A stretch of DNA of 64,000 nt from Bacteroidales bacterium (GTDB lineage: Bacteria > Bacteroidota > Bacteroidia > Bacteroidales > JAIOZK01), in NCBI GenBank assembly GCA_021740625.1, contig JAIOZK010000001.1, positions 285,844 to 349,843 on the forward strand. Reading direction: 5' to 3'. This document shows positions 45,720-55,416 of the stretch, piece after piece. The position numbers and the translations under genes were made by a program. Numbering within the stretch: position 1 is the first letter of the stretch; every line of letters starts with the position of its first letter. The notes below the pieces were generated by a model. It worked only from the letters and a program-made list of their open reading frames with translations. It did no database searches and was not told where the DNA came from.

Positions 45720-47183
45720 TCACTCCTCATCCTGCCCCCTCATCTCTTTGATGATCTTTTCATCTGGTTTATTGGAATGATAAAGATCCAGGGCGACAAG
45801 AATGCCCATAAATCCCCAGAAAGGTACGGAGAGTTTATCTGTATCCAGGAAGTTATTCAGGATGCCGTGTAAAAAATAGGTTACCAGGCCCAGTAGTGTA
45901 ACAAGGCTAATCAGGCGGACATCCCAGCTCCTGGCATTTTTGTAAATTTTCAAACCTGTTAAGAAGGAAATCACTACGACCAGGATCACGCTCAGCATCC
46001 CGATCACGCCCATTTCAGACATGGGACCGATGTATTCGGAATGGGCATTGCCCATATCCCCGGCATTGGTGGAAATAATGGTTTTTTCTTTGGATCGCTG
46101 GTAGGGAGCATAAACAAACTGGTATGTGCCGGGTCCCCATCCGAAAAAAGGCCTTTCTTCGAACAAACGAATCGCCGACTGCCAGCGGTTGATCCTTTCC
46201 AGATTGGAGGCATCCGATGAAATATTGGTAATGGATTGCACGTGCTCCACAAAATTGGCCGAAGAATCCTGTTTGTTCTTCTCGAGCCTGTCGAGGATCT
46301 GGTGTTGAAAAGCAAAGAAAATTATCACCAGTGAAGTTGTTACGATAAATATCCAGTAAAACTTGATCTTCAATTTGATCAGGATAAAAATACCAATGGC
46401 TCCTACCAGACTTATCCAGGCGGCCCGGCTGGAAGAAAGGTAAAAAGCAGCCAGCAGGATGAGCATGATGATAAATGCAAAAAAACGGTTCCTGCCGATC
46501 GACATCCTGTTAAAAGACAATCCGAACATGACGGGTATGAACATGGCCAGAATAGCGCCATAAGCAGTATGGTCATTATAAAATGGCGACATTACCCAAT
46601 GGCCGGATTCTTCACTGAACCCATATTTTGCATGATTGTAGGTGGTATAGATAACAATTGCGATCAAGGGGATTGCATACAACCAAAAGAAATAGCGTAT
46701 GTTCCTGTATTTTTTAAACAGCAAAATACCCAGAAAATAAAACGGAATCACGAACCACAGCCGCGACAGTAAATATTTAAACGAAACAACGGGCAACTCT
46801 GATGTAATGCTCGTAATGAACATCCAGACCAACTGAAAGATGATGACCAAGGTAAGCGGATGGCGCATGATCCTGCTGTCATATTTAAGGTCATATAGTA
46901 ATTTAAAAACGAACATGAACAATACCCCGAACATCAGGGGTTCAGTTGGTAAGGATACACCGACACCAAAATCCAGGTCCTGTATATTAACGGCCAGGGG
47001 AGTTAGAAAAGTGATAAAGAGGATGACCTTGTCAAGTGCTACAATATAGAACAAGGCGATAAAGAGCACCAAAGGCAGCAAGAGCCCATAATACAGATCC
47101 TTCGTTAGCAAATAGCAGTTGAATGCTATGAACAAACCTGCTATCAGATATACCCAGTTCTCTTTGACCTTTTCAGTTATCAT
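45720..47183 (-). CDS. O-antigen ligase/polymerase-family membrane protein
   Basis: A 487-residue integral membrane protein with about twelve hydrophobic helices and one large periplasmic loop. The Wzy_C/WaaL-type signatures are SSSRAAWISLVGAIGIF and FGWGPGTYQFVYAPYQRSKEK...NAHSEYIGPMSEMGVIGM. Such proteins polymerise O-units or ligate polysaccharide to lipid A core. It is the last gene in the leftward run wzx, wzz, wzz, nine bases after the second wzz, so polymerase is slightly favoured over ligase. Confidence 0.82.
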   Translation of the reverse strand: MITEKVKENWVYLIAGLFIAFNCYLLTKDLYYGLLLPLVLFIALFYIVALDKVILFITFLTPLAVNIQDLDFGVGVSLPTEPLMFGVLFMFVFKLLYDLKYDSRIMRHPLTLVIIFQLVWMFITSITSELPVVSFKYLLSRLWFVIPFYFLGILLFKKYRNIRYFFWLYAIPLIAIVIYTTYNHAKYGFSEESGHWVMSPFYNDHTAYGAILAMFIPVMFGLSFNRMSIGRNRFFAFIIMLILLAAFYLSSSRAAWISLVGAIGIFILIKLKIKFYWIFIVTTSLVIIFFAFQHQILDRLEKNKQDSSANFVEHVQSITNISSDASNLERINRWQSAIRLFEERPFFGWGPGTYQFVYAPYQRSKEKTIISTNAGDMGNAHSEYIGPMSEMGVIGMLSVILVVVISFLTGLKIYKNARSWDVRLISLVTLLGLVTYFLHGILNNFLDTDKLSVPFWGFMGILVALDLYHSNKPDEKIIKEMRGQDEE

Positions 47184-47191
47184 CTATGCTT

Positions 47192-48199
47192 TTATGCTTT
47201 GGGCAGGTTTTCTTTAGTGGAATCTATGAATTCGCTTTTCTTATAGTTCATGAAAACATGGTAGTTCTCGATTATCAGAATAACGATAAGGGTCAGGAAG
47301 AAGGTGGCCAGCATGGTGATCACGAGGATCAGCCATCGAATGGGATATGACTTTTTATCCGCCGGGAATGGCGGTGTGATCATATTGGCATAGGTCAACT
47401 TGTCGGTCACAAATCTTCTTGCCTGTTCATAATCCAGTTTGATATCCGCATAAGTGCGTGCCTCCTGTCTCAACAACTCAACGGTGGAGATCAAATCGCC
47501 GGACTTATTTTTCATATTCTCATTCAGCTTTTCAACCTCCTTTTTATTGATCCTGGAATTTCCGGAACCTTCAACCGTTCCCAACAAGCCTTTGGTGATC
47601 TCCTCACTCTGAGTTTCGTACTCATACAAACCGTAATCCATGCCAAGGCTCTTCATGATCGTTCGGAGTGAATCGATATAATCTTTCTTCATGATCAATT
47701 GATCATTATACAGATTCACAACCTCAACCCATTTATCAATATGAACACGTCTGACCTTTTTGTTGTAAAAATCGATGATGGCGTTGACCATCTCCATGGC
47801 GATCATGGGATCTTTGTCAAGGACCTCAATCTCTACTGACTCATAAGGTGTTTTGTTGATACTGACATGCTGGCTGTATTCATACAGGAGCGTCGTGTAG
47901 AAAAATTCGTAGGTCGAATCAATTTCATAATGTTCAGCCAGGTTAAATTTCCTGATAACACTATCCTTGATATCACGCGACTGCAGAAATTGCAACATTT
48001 GTTCTGTTTCGCTTTCCTCTGAATACGGAGTTATGTTAGATGGATAAACAACAGCATTAGATTTGTACTTTGGTGTAATGAACCAGGGACTTGAAAAAAT
48101 CACTGCCAGCACACCGGCCAGTATTGTGATCGTGGCAAGATGGTACTTCCACTTGATTAACAATCTGAGTAAGTTCCGGTTATCGAAATACTTTTCCAT
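47192..48199 (-). CDS. Wzz-type polysaccharide co-polymerase (chain-length determinant), copy B
   Basis: The 335-residue protein has membrane helices near residues 17-37 and 290-315 around a periplasmic coiled-coil region, the PCP layout. N-terminal LIKWKYHLATITILAGVLAVIFSSPWFITPKYKSNAVVYP and C-terminal KKSYPIRWLILVITMLATFF (quoted in part) mark the family. It is a tandem paralogue of the gene upstream and has no tyrosine-kinase domain. It sets the length of polymer made by the neighbouring polymerase. Confidence 0.82.
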   Translation of the reverse strand: MEKYFDNRNLLRLLIKWKYHLATITILAGVLAVIFSSPWFITPKYKSNAVVYPSNITPYSEESETEQMLQFLQSRDIKDSVIRKFNLAEHYEIDSTYEFFYTTLLYEYSQHVSINKTPYESVEIEVLDKDPMIAMEMVNAIIDFYNKKVRRVHIDKWVEVVNLYNDQLIMKKDYIDSLRTIMKSLGMDYGLYEYETQSEEITKGLLGTVEGSGNSRINKKEVEKLNENMKNKSGDLISTVELLRQEARTYADIKLDYEQARRFVTDKLTYANMITPPFPADKKSYPIRWLILVITMLATFFLTLIVILIIENYHVFMNYKKSEFIDSTKENLPKA

Positions 48200-48215
48200 T
48201 ATCTTATCAATTGAT

Positions 48216-49256
48216 CTAGTTATAAATTTCTTTTGATTTCCTTCTGATATTATTGTAGTTTTCTATGATCACGATTACAAATATTCCCATCAACAAGGAT
48301 GAAAGTGTCGTTACTACCGTGATCAGCCAGCGGATGGGATAGGATTTTTTTTCTGCTTTATAAGCCCTGTCGACGATAAATTTTTGAGGGAGGAACTGTT
48401 CGGCATCCACCTTGGCTTCCTTGTATTTGCCTTTGATCAGGGAAAGTTGTTCCACACTGTATTCTATGGAATTGATCAGGGTAACATAAGCTCCCCCGTA
48501 GTTGGCCAGGTTTCTCAGTTTGTTTTCCAACCTGCGCACCGCAGCATTATTTCCATTGGCCAGTTCGATGGCCAGTTGCCGGTTGATCATCTCTGCCTGT
48601 GATTCATAATCATGCACACCCAGTTTCATGAGATTGTTCAGTGAATCCTGCATTTGCCGTATATCCATTTGCAGGTCATGATATTCCTTTTCCACGATTT
48701 CAAGTCCGCGCAAGGCCCTTTCCCGCTGAATCTCATTGATTGTGGAATCGAGCAGTATTGCAATATCATTGGCGATATTGGCTGCAAATGTTGGATCTTT
48801 ATCATAAACAGAGATCTTGACGGCCATGTACTCAGTGCGTCGGAATGTGATGTTGTTCTCGTACATATTGTACAATTTTGTCATCTTGTATTTCGAGCCT
48901 GTATCGATATCATAATGCTGAAGCAAGTTGTATTTGTCAATGATCCTGTCGCGGATCCGGCTCGAATTCAGAACCTGCAGCATCCGTTCGGTTTGCTCGT
49001 CTTCTCCGAATTCCAGAATATCCTTTTCACTTCCTGCATTCTCCGCAATCAGTGCTTTGGAAATGGAACTGGTAGAAGTCGGGAACAAAACAACCGAAGA
49101 TTTATACAGTGGCGTAATGAAAACGGGAGATGAAAAAATAAAGGATAAAACAATCGCCACGGCTGCAATGATCAACAATACCTTTCTCCATTTATATAAT
49201 AAGACGGCAAAGCTTGTTGATCCGAAATCTTTTGATTCTTTGATATTTTTGATCAT
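48216..49256 (-). CDS. Wzz-type polysaccharide co-polymerase, copy A
   Basis: A 346-residue PCP protein with the same plan as copy B: an N-terminal helix within LLIIAAVAIVLSFIFSSPVFITPLYKSSVV, a periplasmic helical part (LEIVEKEYHDLQMDIRQMQDSLNNL) and C-terminal KKSYPIRWLITVVTTLSSLL (in parts). The shared FSSP-x-FITP-x-YKS and KKSYPIRWLI words show that the two arose by duplication. The genes are separated by 16 bases and probably co-expressed. Confidence 0.82.
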   Translation of the reverse strand: MIKNIKESKDFGSTSFAVLLYKWRKVLLIIAAVAIVLSFIFSSPVFITPLYKSSVVLFPTSTSSISKALIAENAGSEKDILEFGEDEQTERMLQVLNSSRIRDRIIDKYNLLQHYDIDTGSKYKMTKLYNMYENNITFRRTEYMAVKISVYDKDPTFAANIANDIAILLDSTINEIQRERALRGLEIVEKEYHDLQMDIRQMQDSLNNLMKLGVHDYESQAEMINRQLAIELANGNNAAVRRLENKLRNLANYGGAYVTLINSIEYSVEQLSLIKGKYKEAKVDAEQFLPQKFIVDRAYKAEKKSYPIRWLITVVTTLSSLLMGIFVIVIIENYNNIRRKSKEIYN

Positions 49257-49598
49257 CTTGCTGGTAATAAGTTCTTTCTCGAAAAAGAAGCCAAAATTAG
49301 GAAATTTTATGAATCAAGCAAAGCTTTGTTTTCTCTTTGTGAATTTCGTTTAATCGCCCATAAATGAAAACTGCATAAAGAAACCATCCTGACATCTGAC
49401 GAATTGGCAACAGCTATCGATACATAAAGCGTCACAAATCCATGGGTTTATATATCCATGTCCTTTTCGATTGGCGGAAGAATTTTACAGAACTTTTAAT
49501 AGCCCGTTCATACAGTCTTATTTTTCTCATAACCTTCCGCACACTCTGATAGTTTTTTAATGATAACAGGCCAATCCCGCATCCAGGGAGGCATCAAA
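49257..49598. other. Intergenic gap without convincing gene
   Basis: These 342 bases lie between wzx and wzz. The minus strand holds a 28-codon frame starting MPPWMRDWPVIIKK (about 49583 downward) that stops early and could be the remnant of a lost polysaccharide gene. No promoter, terminator or repeat stands out. Confidence 0.3.
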
Positions 49599-51056
49599 CT
49601 AACGTTCATCTTTGGTTTTGATAATCTCAACCAATTCTTTGATATTCAATAATCTCAATAAAAAGGCAAAAACCACGGATACCAGAACTCCAACTCCCAT
49701 ATTGATATACCAGACAAAGGATAAATCTCTGGAGAGCATCAAAGATAGAAATGTGATGCACACGAAAATCGCCAGTGCAGCCAGGTAACGAATATTCAAA
49801 GAAAACTTCAACATGTAAACGGCCAGGAACATTTGTACGATGGCGGTGATGAATTGTGCAGAAACACTGGCAATGGCCGATCCTGTTGCCAGCAATTTCG
49901 GTATCAGGATCAGGTTGATGATGAGGCTGATCAGAACGCCTCCCAGGGCAACCATGTTCAGGTGCTTCAGGCTGCCATTGGCAGTAAGCAAAGTTCCGAA
50001 TACATAGGTTGTGGAAATGGCAATGAAGCCGAACATCAGGATACCAAAAGCCCGGGCTGATGCTGCAATATGTTCATCGTAAAACATATCCATGATCTCA
50101 AAACTGTAAAATGAAGAAACAAAGGCAACGATCACGGATACGCTGAATAACATGGAATAAGATATCCGGACGATCTTCTCAATATTTTGCTTTTGTTTGA
50201 TCATATGTGAAAAAAGGGGTAGAAGCAGAACAGCAAAGAGATATGCAAACTGGTTGAAAACATCCAGCAATCGAAAGGCATGTGCGTATATACCCGATTG
50301 TATGTCTCCTTGCGGGTCTGGCAATATCCCTTCCAGCAATACCGAATCAACACGGTTATAAATGGCCATAAGAAAGGTAAGGGTAGCAAACGGAAAGCTT
50401 TGCTTCAGGATGAGCATGAAAAAGGCCCTGTTCCAGCGAAGTCTTTTGAACTTTGCTTTCTTCATAACAATCCATGCAGCAATACCGGCAGTGCACAAAT
50501 ATGCAGCAGTCTGGGCATATACAAACCATTCAATCTTAAACATTTCACGCGTGGTTTGATTCCAGATCAGCAGTCCGCAAAAGAGGATCATCAGCAAACG
50601 GTCGAGTACCGATAAAAAGCTGTCGGTTCGGAAAAGTAACAATCCGGAAATATTCGAACGCAAATAAAGGATAGACGAGAGCAGAAACTGATTAAAGGCC
50701 AGAAATCCCAGGAAATACAAATGCTTAAAACTTGGGCCATACCAGATGATAGCAATGGCAAAGATGATCACAGCGTATACCAATGCCAGCATCAGGCGTA
50801 AAATAATGATGCCGGAGAAATGCTTGTTCAGCAATTGGTGGTTCTGGGCAATGTTGCGGTTGTTGAAATTGGTAATTCCGAAATCCAGTATGATATTGAA
50901 GAGAAAGGTAAAGTTGAGGATGGCGAAATAAAAACCGTAACTTTCCGATCCCACGATATTCTGAACTTCAACATCAATGCCCAGTATCCAGAATGGTTTT
51001 ACCAGCAGATTTAAAAATAACAGCAGGAGCAGGTTCGTCAGAAATTTTCTTTGCAT
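49599..51056 (-). CDS. Wzx-type polysaccharide flippase (MATE/MVF superfamily)
   Basis: The 485-residue membrane protein has about 12-14 helices and the polysaccharide-synthase/Wzx look: MQRKFLTNLLLLLFLNLLVKPFWILGID at the N-terminus (in part LLFLNLLVKPFWI), ESYGFYFAILNFTFLFNIILDFGI and QSFPFATLTFLMAIYNRVDSVLLE. It would flip lipid-linked oligosaccharide units to the periplasm. The frame stays open 107 codons further upstream, but that part overlaps the divergent glycosyltransferase, so the ATG at 51056 is taken. Confidence 0.85.
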   Translation of the reverse strand: MQRKFLTNLLLLLFLNLLVKPFWILGIDVEVQNIVGSESYGFYFAILNFTFLFNIILDFGITNFNNRNIAQNHQLLNKHFSGIIILRLMLALVYAVIIFAIAIIWYGPSFKHLYFLGFLAFNQFLLSSILYLRSNISGLLLFRTDSFLSVLDRLLMILFCGLLIWNQTTREMFKIEWFVYAQTAAYLCTAGIAAWIVMKKAKFKRLRWNRAFFMLILKQSFPFATLTFLMAIYNRVDSVLLEGILPDPQGDIQSGIYAHAFRLLDVFNQFAYLFAVLLLPLFSHMIKQKQNIEKIVRISYSMLFSVSVIVAFVSSFYSFEIMDMFYDEHIAASARAFGILMFGFIAISTTYVFGTLLTANGSLKHLNMVALGGVLISLIINLILIPKLLATGSAIASVSAQFITAIVQMFLAVYMLKFSLNIRYLAALAIFVCITFLSLMLSRDLSFVWYINMGVGVLVSVVFAFLLRLLNIKELVEIIKTKDER

Positions 51057-51120
51057 ATTGCGCGAATTCCTCTTGGTCAAAGGTAAAATGAATCTTTTTC
51101 TTAACGCACGATAAATTTGA

Positions 51121-51128
51121 TAATTTTG
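51121..51128 (+). promoter_or_regulatory. TAnnTTTG promoter element before the glycosyltransferase
   Basis: TAATTTTG fits the Bacteroidota -7 element, 18 bases before the ATG at 51147 and within the 90-base divergent region shared with wzx. No -33 box is evident. Confidence 0.45.
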
Positions 51129-51146
51129 TAGAAAATAAGTTCCCGG

Positions 51147-52280
51147 ATGAAAATTGCTGTTAACACACGTTTGCTTGTTAAAGATAAACTGGAAGGGATC
51201 GGCTGGTTCACCTATGAAAATCTGAAACGGATCACACGGCAGCAACCCGAGCATCAGTTCTATTTTATTTTTGACCGTGGATACAGCCCTGAATTTATAT
51301 TTTCGGAAAATGTAAGCCCCCTTTTTACAGGTCCACAGGCCCGGCATCCCGTACTTTATTACCTCTGGTTTGAACACGCTCTTCCCCGCATTATCAAAAG
51401 GATCAAACCGGATGTTTTTCTCTCACCCGACGGATACCTTTCACTTTCTGTCAAAGACGTACCCAGTGTTAATGTGTTTCACGACCTGAATTTCGAACAC
51501 TATCCCGATGATCTGCCCTGGTTTGAAAGAAAATATTATCAGCATTATTTCCCGAAATACGCGCATCATGCCACCCGGATCGCAACAGTTTCTGAATTTT
51601 CGAAAAGAGATATAATCAGACAATACGGGATTGCAGAGGATAAGATTGACGTGGTATACAATGGTGCCAATGAAGATTTTGCTCCCATCCCCCAAAAAAA
51701 AATAGAAAATACAAGGTCACAGTATTCCGATGGTAAACCCTATTTTTTCTTTATCGGTGCTTTGCATCCCCGCAAGAACCTGGTCAGGCTTTTCGACGCC
51801 TACGATGCATTCCGGGAGAACTCGGATACCGACATCAAACTTGTTGTGGCCGGGGAAAAGAAATGGTGGACAGCTTCCATCCGCAAGGCTTACGAGCAAA
51901 TGAAACATAAGGATGAAGTATTTTTTCCGGGCAGGCTCAATGCAGGGGAATTGCATAAAGTGCTGGCATCCGCCCTGGCACTCACCTACGTATCCTATTT
52001 CGAAGGATTCGGGATTCCCATTGTAGAGGCATTTCGTTGTCGCGTGCCGGTGATCACCTCAAATGTAACTTCCATGCCCGAAGTAGCAGGTGATGCAGCT
52101 CTTCTCACCGATCCTTTCGATATCGACAGCATAGCGGATGCCATGCGGCAGGTAGCATACAGCGAAGAATTGCGCAAGGAACTGACCGACAGGGGCGCCC
52201 TGCGGATGCAGGAATTCACCTGGCAGAAATCATCCGAAAGATTATGGAGAACAATTGAAAAAGCAACGCAAAATCAATAG
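51147..52280 (+). CDS. GT4-family glycosyltransferase
   Basis: A 377-residue GT-B enzyme. The N-terminal half has a GIGWFTYENLKRI acceptor-side motif; the C-terminal half has FFIGALHPRKNLVRLFDAY and the nucleotide-sugar site FEGFGIPIVEAFRCRVPVITS followed by MPEVAGDAALL, with the E-x7-E pair. It adds a sugar, likely in the surface-polysaccharide pathway encoded divergently. It runs into purD with a three-base gap, so it is co-transcribed with housekeeping genes. Confidence 0.87.
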   Translation: MKIAVNTRLLVKDKLEGIGWFTYENLKRITRQQPEHQFYFIFDRGYSPEFIFSENVSPLFTGPQARHPVLYYLWFEHALPRIIKRIKPDVFLSPDGYLSLSVKDVPSVNVFHDLNFEHYPDDLPWFERKYYQHYFPKYAHHATRIATVSEFSKRDIIRQYGIAEDKIDVVYNGANEDFAPIPQKKIENTRSQYSDGKPYFFFIGALHPRKNLVRLFDAYDAFRENSDTDIKLVVAGEKKWWTASIRKAYEQMKHKDEVFFPGRLNAGELHKVLASALALTYVSYFEGFGIPIVEAFRCRVPVITSNVTSMPEVAGDAALLTDPFDIDSIADAMRQVAYSEELRKELTDRGALRMQEFTWQKSSERLWRTIEKATQNQ

Positions 52281-52283
52281 ATT

Positions 52284-53573
52284 ATGAATGTACTGATATT
52301 AGGATCAGGAGGAAGAGAACATGCAATTGCCTGGAAACTGGCCCAAAGTCCAAAACTGAACAGGCTTTATGTCGCACCCGGCAATGCAGGAACGCAAGAA
52401 AACGGGGAAAATGTCGCGATAGCTGTTGACGAATTTGATAAAATCAGGGATTTCTGTCTGAAAAAAAAGATCAACATGCTGGTGGTGGGACCAGAAGCAC
52501 CGCTGGTAGAAGGTATCCATGATCGTTTTTTGAAAGACCCGCAATTAAAACATATTCCGGTGATCGGACCCACAGCCAGAGCTGCGCAGCTTGAAGGCAG
52601 TAAAGATTTTGCAAAAGCATTCATGAAAAAGCATGACATTCCGACTGCCAACTATGAAACATTCGACCGGAAGCACCTCGAGGACGGACTGGCCTACCTC
52701 GAAACAATCAATCCGCCCTACGTTTTAAAAGCCGACGGACTGGCAGCCGGGAAAGGAGTGCTGATCCTGGATGAGCTGGACACAGCCAAAGAAGCGTTAA
52801 CGGCTATGCTGAAAGAGGCCAAATTCGGAGAGGCATCCTCCAGGGTTTTGATTGAAGAGTTCCTGAGCGGGATCGAATTATCCGTATTTGTTCTAACGGA
52901 CGGAAAATCCTATAAGATCCTGCCCGAGGCCAAGGATTACAAACGTATTGGCGAAGGAGATACCGGGCTGAACACAGGTGGCATGGGATCCATCTCACCG
53001 GTACCTTTTGCGGATGATCAGTTTATGCAGAAAGTTGAGCATAAAATCATCAAACCGACCATTGAAGGATTGGAAAAGGAAGGAATCGAATACAAGGGAT
53101 TCATTTTTTTCGGCCTGATCAACAGGAATGAAGAGCCTTATGTTATTGAATACAATGCCCGCATGGGTGATCCCGAGGCCGAATCGGTGATCCCGAGGAT
53201 CAAATCCGATCTGCTGGAATTGTTTGAAGGTGTTGGCAATGGTGACCTGGAAAAGTACCATGTTGAATTTGAAGATCAACACTCAGCGGCAGTATTTCTT
53301 GTTTCGGGCGGATACCCCGAAGCATACGAAAAAGGAAAAAAAATCAGCGGCCTGGAAAAAACCGGGGAACATATTGTTTTTCATGCAGGCACCAAAGCAA
53401 ATGATAAAGGAGAAGTGCTGACCAACGGCGGGCGTGTGATCGCGATCTGTTCGCTGGCCGACAGCATGGAAGAAGCCCTGGAAAAATCTTACAGGCTGGC
53501 CGAAACCATCGATTTCGAAAAGAAATACTACCGCAAAGACCTGGGGAAAGACCTGATCAAATACAGATCATAA
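52284..53573 (+). CDS. purD: Phosphoribosylamine-glycine ligase
   Basis: A 429-residue ATP-grasp enzyme of purine synthesis (second step, GAR synthetase). Signatures: [78 protein letters not shown] and [18 protein letters not shown]. The length is normal. The following DUF6427-like gene starts on the next base after its stop. Confidence 0.95.
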   Translation: MNVLILGSGGREHAIAWKLAQSPKLNRLYVAPGNAGTQENGENVAIAVDEFDKIRDFCLKKKINMLVVGPEAPLVEGIHDRFLKDPQLKHIPVIGPTARAAQLEGSKDFAKAFMKKHDIPTANYETFDRKHLEDGLAYLETINPPYVLKADGLAAGKGVLILDELDTAKEALTAMLKEAKFGEASSRVLIEEFLSGIELSVFVLTDGKSYKILPEAKDYKRIGEGDTGLNTGGMGSISPVPFADDQFMQKVEHKIIKPTIEGLEKEGIEYKGFIFFGLINRNEEPYVIEYNARMGDPEAESVIPRIKSDLLELFEGVGNGDLEKYHVEFEDQHSAAVFLVSGGYPEAYEKGKKISGLEKTGEHIVFHAGTKANDKGEVLTNGGRVIAICSLADSMEEALEKSYRLAETIDFEKKYYRKDLGKDLIKYRS

Positions 53574-54566
53574 ATGCTGATCCGTTATTTCAAATCAAGC
53601 TTTGTTAAACAGTATCTTGTCCTGTTCGGACTGATGCTGGTTTTGTGGGCTCCCTCCTACTGGGATCCGCCGGAGATCATGTTTTACCGTGACACCTCAC
53701 CACTCTGGAATATTTTGGCAAGTCTCTTCAGAGATATTCCGCTCTTCGGCGTCATCATTTCATCCTTGCTGGCATTTTTGAGCGCTTTGCTGTTAAATCA
53801 CATTCTTTCTGAACACGGACTGATCCCCCGCAACTCTTTGCTGGCAGGATATATCTACATCCTATTGATTGGATCCTCCTTTCATTTTCACCAGCTCAAC
53901 CCCATAATTGTAGTAAACCTGCTCATCATCCTGGAATTAAACTATTTGTTTCAGCTATACCTGATGCGGGAAGCTTACAAGGTTTCATTTTCGGTAGGGT
54001 TCATAACTTCACTGATTTTCCTGATCTACCCTCCTGCCATATACCTGATCATCCCGGTATACCTGATATTCATGACCATGGGCAACCTGAGCTGGCGGGA
54101 ATGGGTGATCCCCCTGATTGCCTTTGCCCTGCCCATATTGTATGTGGCAGTTTATTATTTCTGGATTGATAAATCTGTCAATATGTTGCAAATCCTGATC
54201 AGTGATTTTACCGCTTTCAAAATATTTCATTTCAGGTTTGATGCCCTGAATTGGATCAAAATCGGAATGTTGATCCCGCTTTTCCTGGTTTCACTCCTGG
54301 GAACATTCAATTCCCAGAGTTCCAAAAACATCGATCAGAGGAAAAAGACACTTGCCCTGTTGCATTTTTTCATTTTCTGCAGTTTTGTATTCCTTTTCGT
54401 TGTTTTTCCGTACCGGCAGCTCTCATTGCTGTTTGTGCCGGTGGGAGCTTTTATCAGCATGTGGCTGGCTGAAAAGAAAAAACTTGCGAAATACGAAATC
54501 TTACTGATCCTGGTTATTCTTGTTTCAATTATTGATAATTATAAAATTCTGAGCCATTTCCAGTAA
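53574..54566 (+). CDS. DUF6427-like integral membrane protein
   Basis: A 330-residue protein with about nine hydrophobic helices, starting MLIRYFKSSFVKQYLVLFGLMLVLWAPSYWDPPE (in part FKSSFVKQYLVLFGLM). Short polar loops and no enzyme motif are seen. The placement directly behind purD and overlapping rnhB by one base recurs in Bacteroidota as far as I recall and is the basis for the DUF6427 label. Function unknown. Confidence 0.7.
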   Translation: MLIRYFKSSFVKQYLVLFGLMLVLWAPSYWDPPEIMFYRDTSPLWNILASLFRDIPLFGVIISSLLAFLSALLLNHILSEHGLIPRNSLLAGYIYILLIGSSFHFHQLNPIIVVNLLIILELNYLFQLYLMREAYKVSFSVGFITSLIFLIYPPAIYLIIPVYLIFMTMGNLSWREWVIPLIAFALPILYVAVYYFWIDKSVNMLQILISDFTAFKIFHFRFDALNWIKIGMLIPLFLVSLLGTFNSQSSKNIDQRKKTLALLHFFIFCSFVFLFVVFPYRQLSLLFVPVGAFISMWLAEKKKLAKYEILLILVILVSIIDNYKILSHFQ

Positions 54567-55171
54567 TGCTGAAAACAGTTTATAACAAAGGAGTGATTGA
54601 AGCCGGTTGCGATGAAGCAGGCCGGGGTTGTCTTGCGGGTCCTGTGTTTGCGGCAGCGGTAATCCTGCCAGCAGGCTTCGGAAACCGGGAACTGACCGAT
54701 TCCAAATTGCTGAAGCATGAAAAGCGGATAGAACTCAGGAACATCATAGAGAGCAGGGCGCTTGCCTGGGCTGTAGCCATGATGGATGTTGAAAAGATCG
54801 ATGAGATCAACATACTGCAGGCTTCGATCTTGGCCATGCAAACAGCGGTAAGGCAATTGAAAACAAAACCGGAATTCCTGATCATTGACGGGAATTATTT
54901 TCTTCCCTGCGACAACATACCCCATCAGTGCATCATCGGGGGCGACCACAAATATCAGTCGATCGCGGCGGCTTCTATCCTGGCCAAAACCTACCGGGAT
55001 GAATACATGCTAAAACTGCATGATGAATTTCCGCATTACAACTGGCGAAGCAACAAGGGATATGCAACAGCAGAGCACCGGAAGGCCATCATGGATCATG
55101 GTGTCTGCCTTCATCACAGAAAAAGTTTTAATTTGAATTTTCAAATGAGGATTGGGTTTTCGGATTGGTGA
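54566..55171 (+). CDS. rnhB: Ribonuclease HII
   Basis: A 201-residue enzyme that cleaves RNA in RNA-DNA hybrids. AGCDEAGRGCLAGPVFAAAV carries the first catalytic Asp-Glu pair, IIDGNYFLP the third acid, and GDHKYQSIAAASILAKTYRD the fourth. HYNWRSNKGYATAEHRKAI is the usual C-terminal helix motif. It overlaps the previous stop by one base. Confidence 0.94.
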   Translation: MLKTVYNKGVIEAGCDEAGRGCLAGPVFAAAVILPAGFGNRELTDSKLLKHEKRIELRNIIESRALAWAVAMMDVEKIDEINILQASILAMQTAVRQLKTKPEFLIIDGNYFLPCDNIPHQCIIGGDHKYQSIAAASILAKTYRDEYMLKLHDEFPHYNWRSNKGYATAEHRKAIMDHGVCLHHRKSFNLNFQMRIGFSDW

Positions 55172-55246
55172 GTGGCAAGAGGCAGTGGCGGTAGGCAGTG
55201 GCAGTCGTCAGCGGCAGTGGCAGGTGGCAGCGGTAGCGGCAGGTGG
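55172..55246 (+). repeat. Low-complexity GGCAGTGGC-type repeat
   Basis: Immediately after rnhB lie about ten degenerate units of GGCAG(T/C)GG or GGTAGCGG. They are G-rich on the plus strand, which contrasts with the surrounding sequence. The rest of the 245-base gap to the next gene holds no visible gene. Confidence 0.55.
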
Positions 55247-55416
55247 ATGTTACTCTGAGCATGGGGTTGGGAGCGAAGGTCTCGCCTGGGAAGGAGCTTG
55301 GTTTTTAGGTTTGAATAAAAACTAACACCCCATTGTTAATTGATTCCCAAAATTCAAAATATACACGCCTGATATATGTTATACTTTTGAAATATTGCAA
55401 TGTAAAGCCTTTGTTC

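Noticed and set aside
49499..49590. Short minus-strand frame MPPWMRDWPVIIKK after wzx as a gene
   Set aside because: Only 28 codons, no neighbouring in-frame continuation and no recognisable motif; kept only as a possible relic.
51057..51377. 107-residue N-terminal extension of the Wzx flippase
   Set aside because: It overlaps the divergent glycosyltransferase and its promoter and lacks membrane character.
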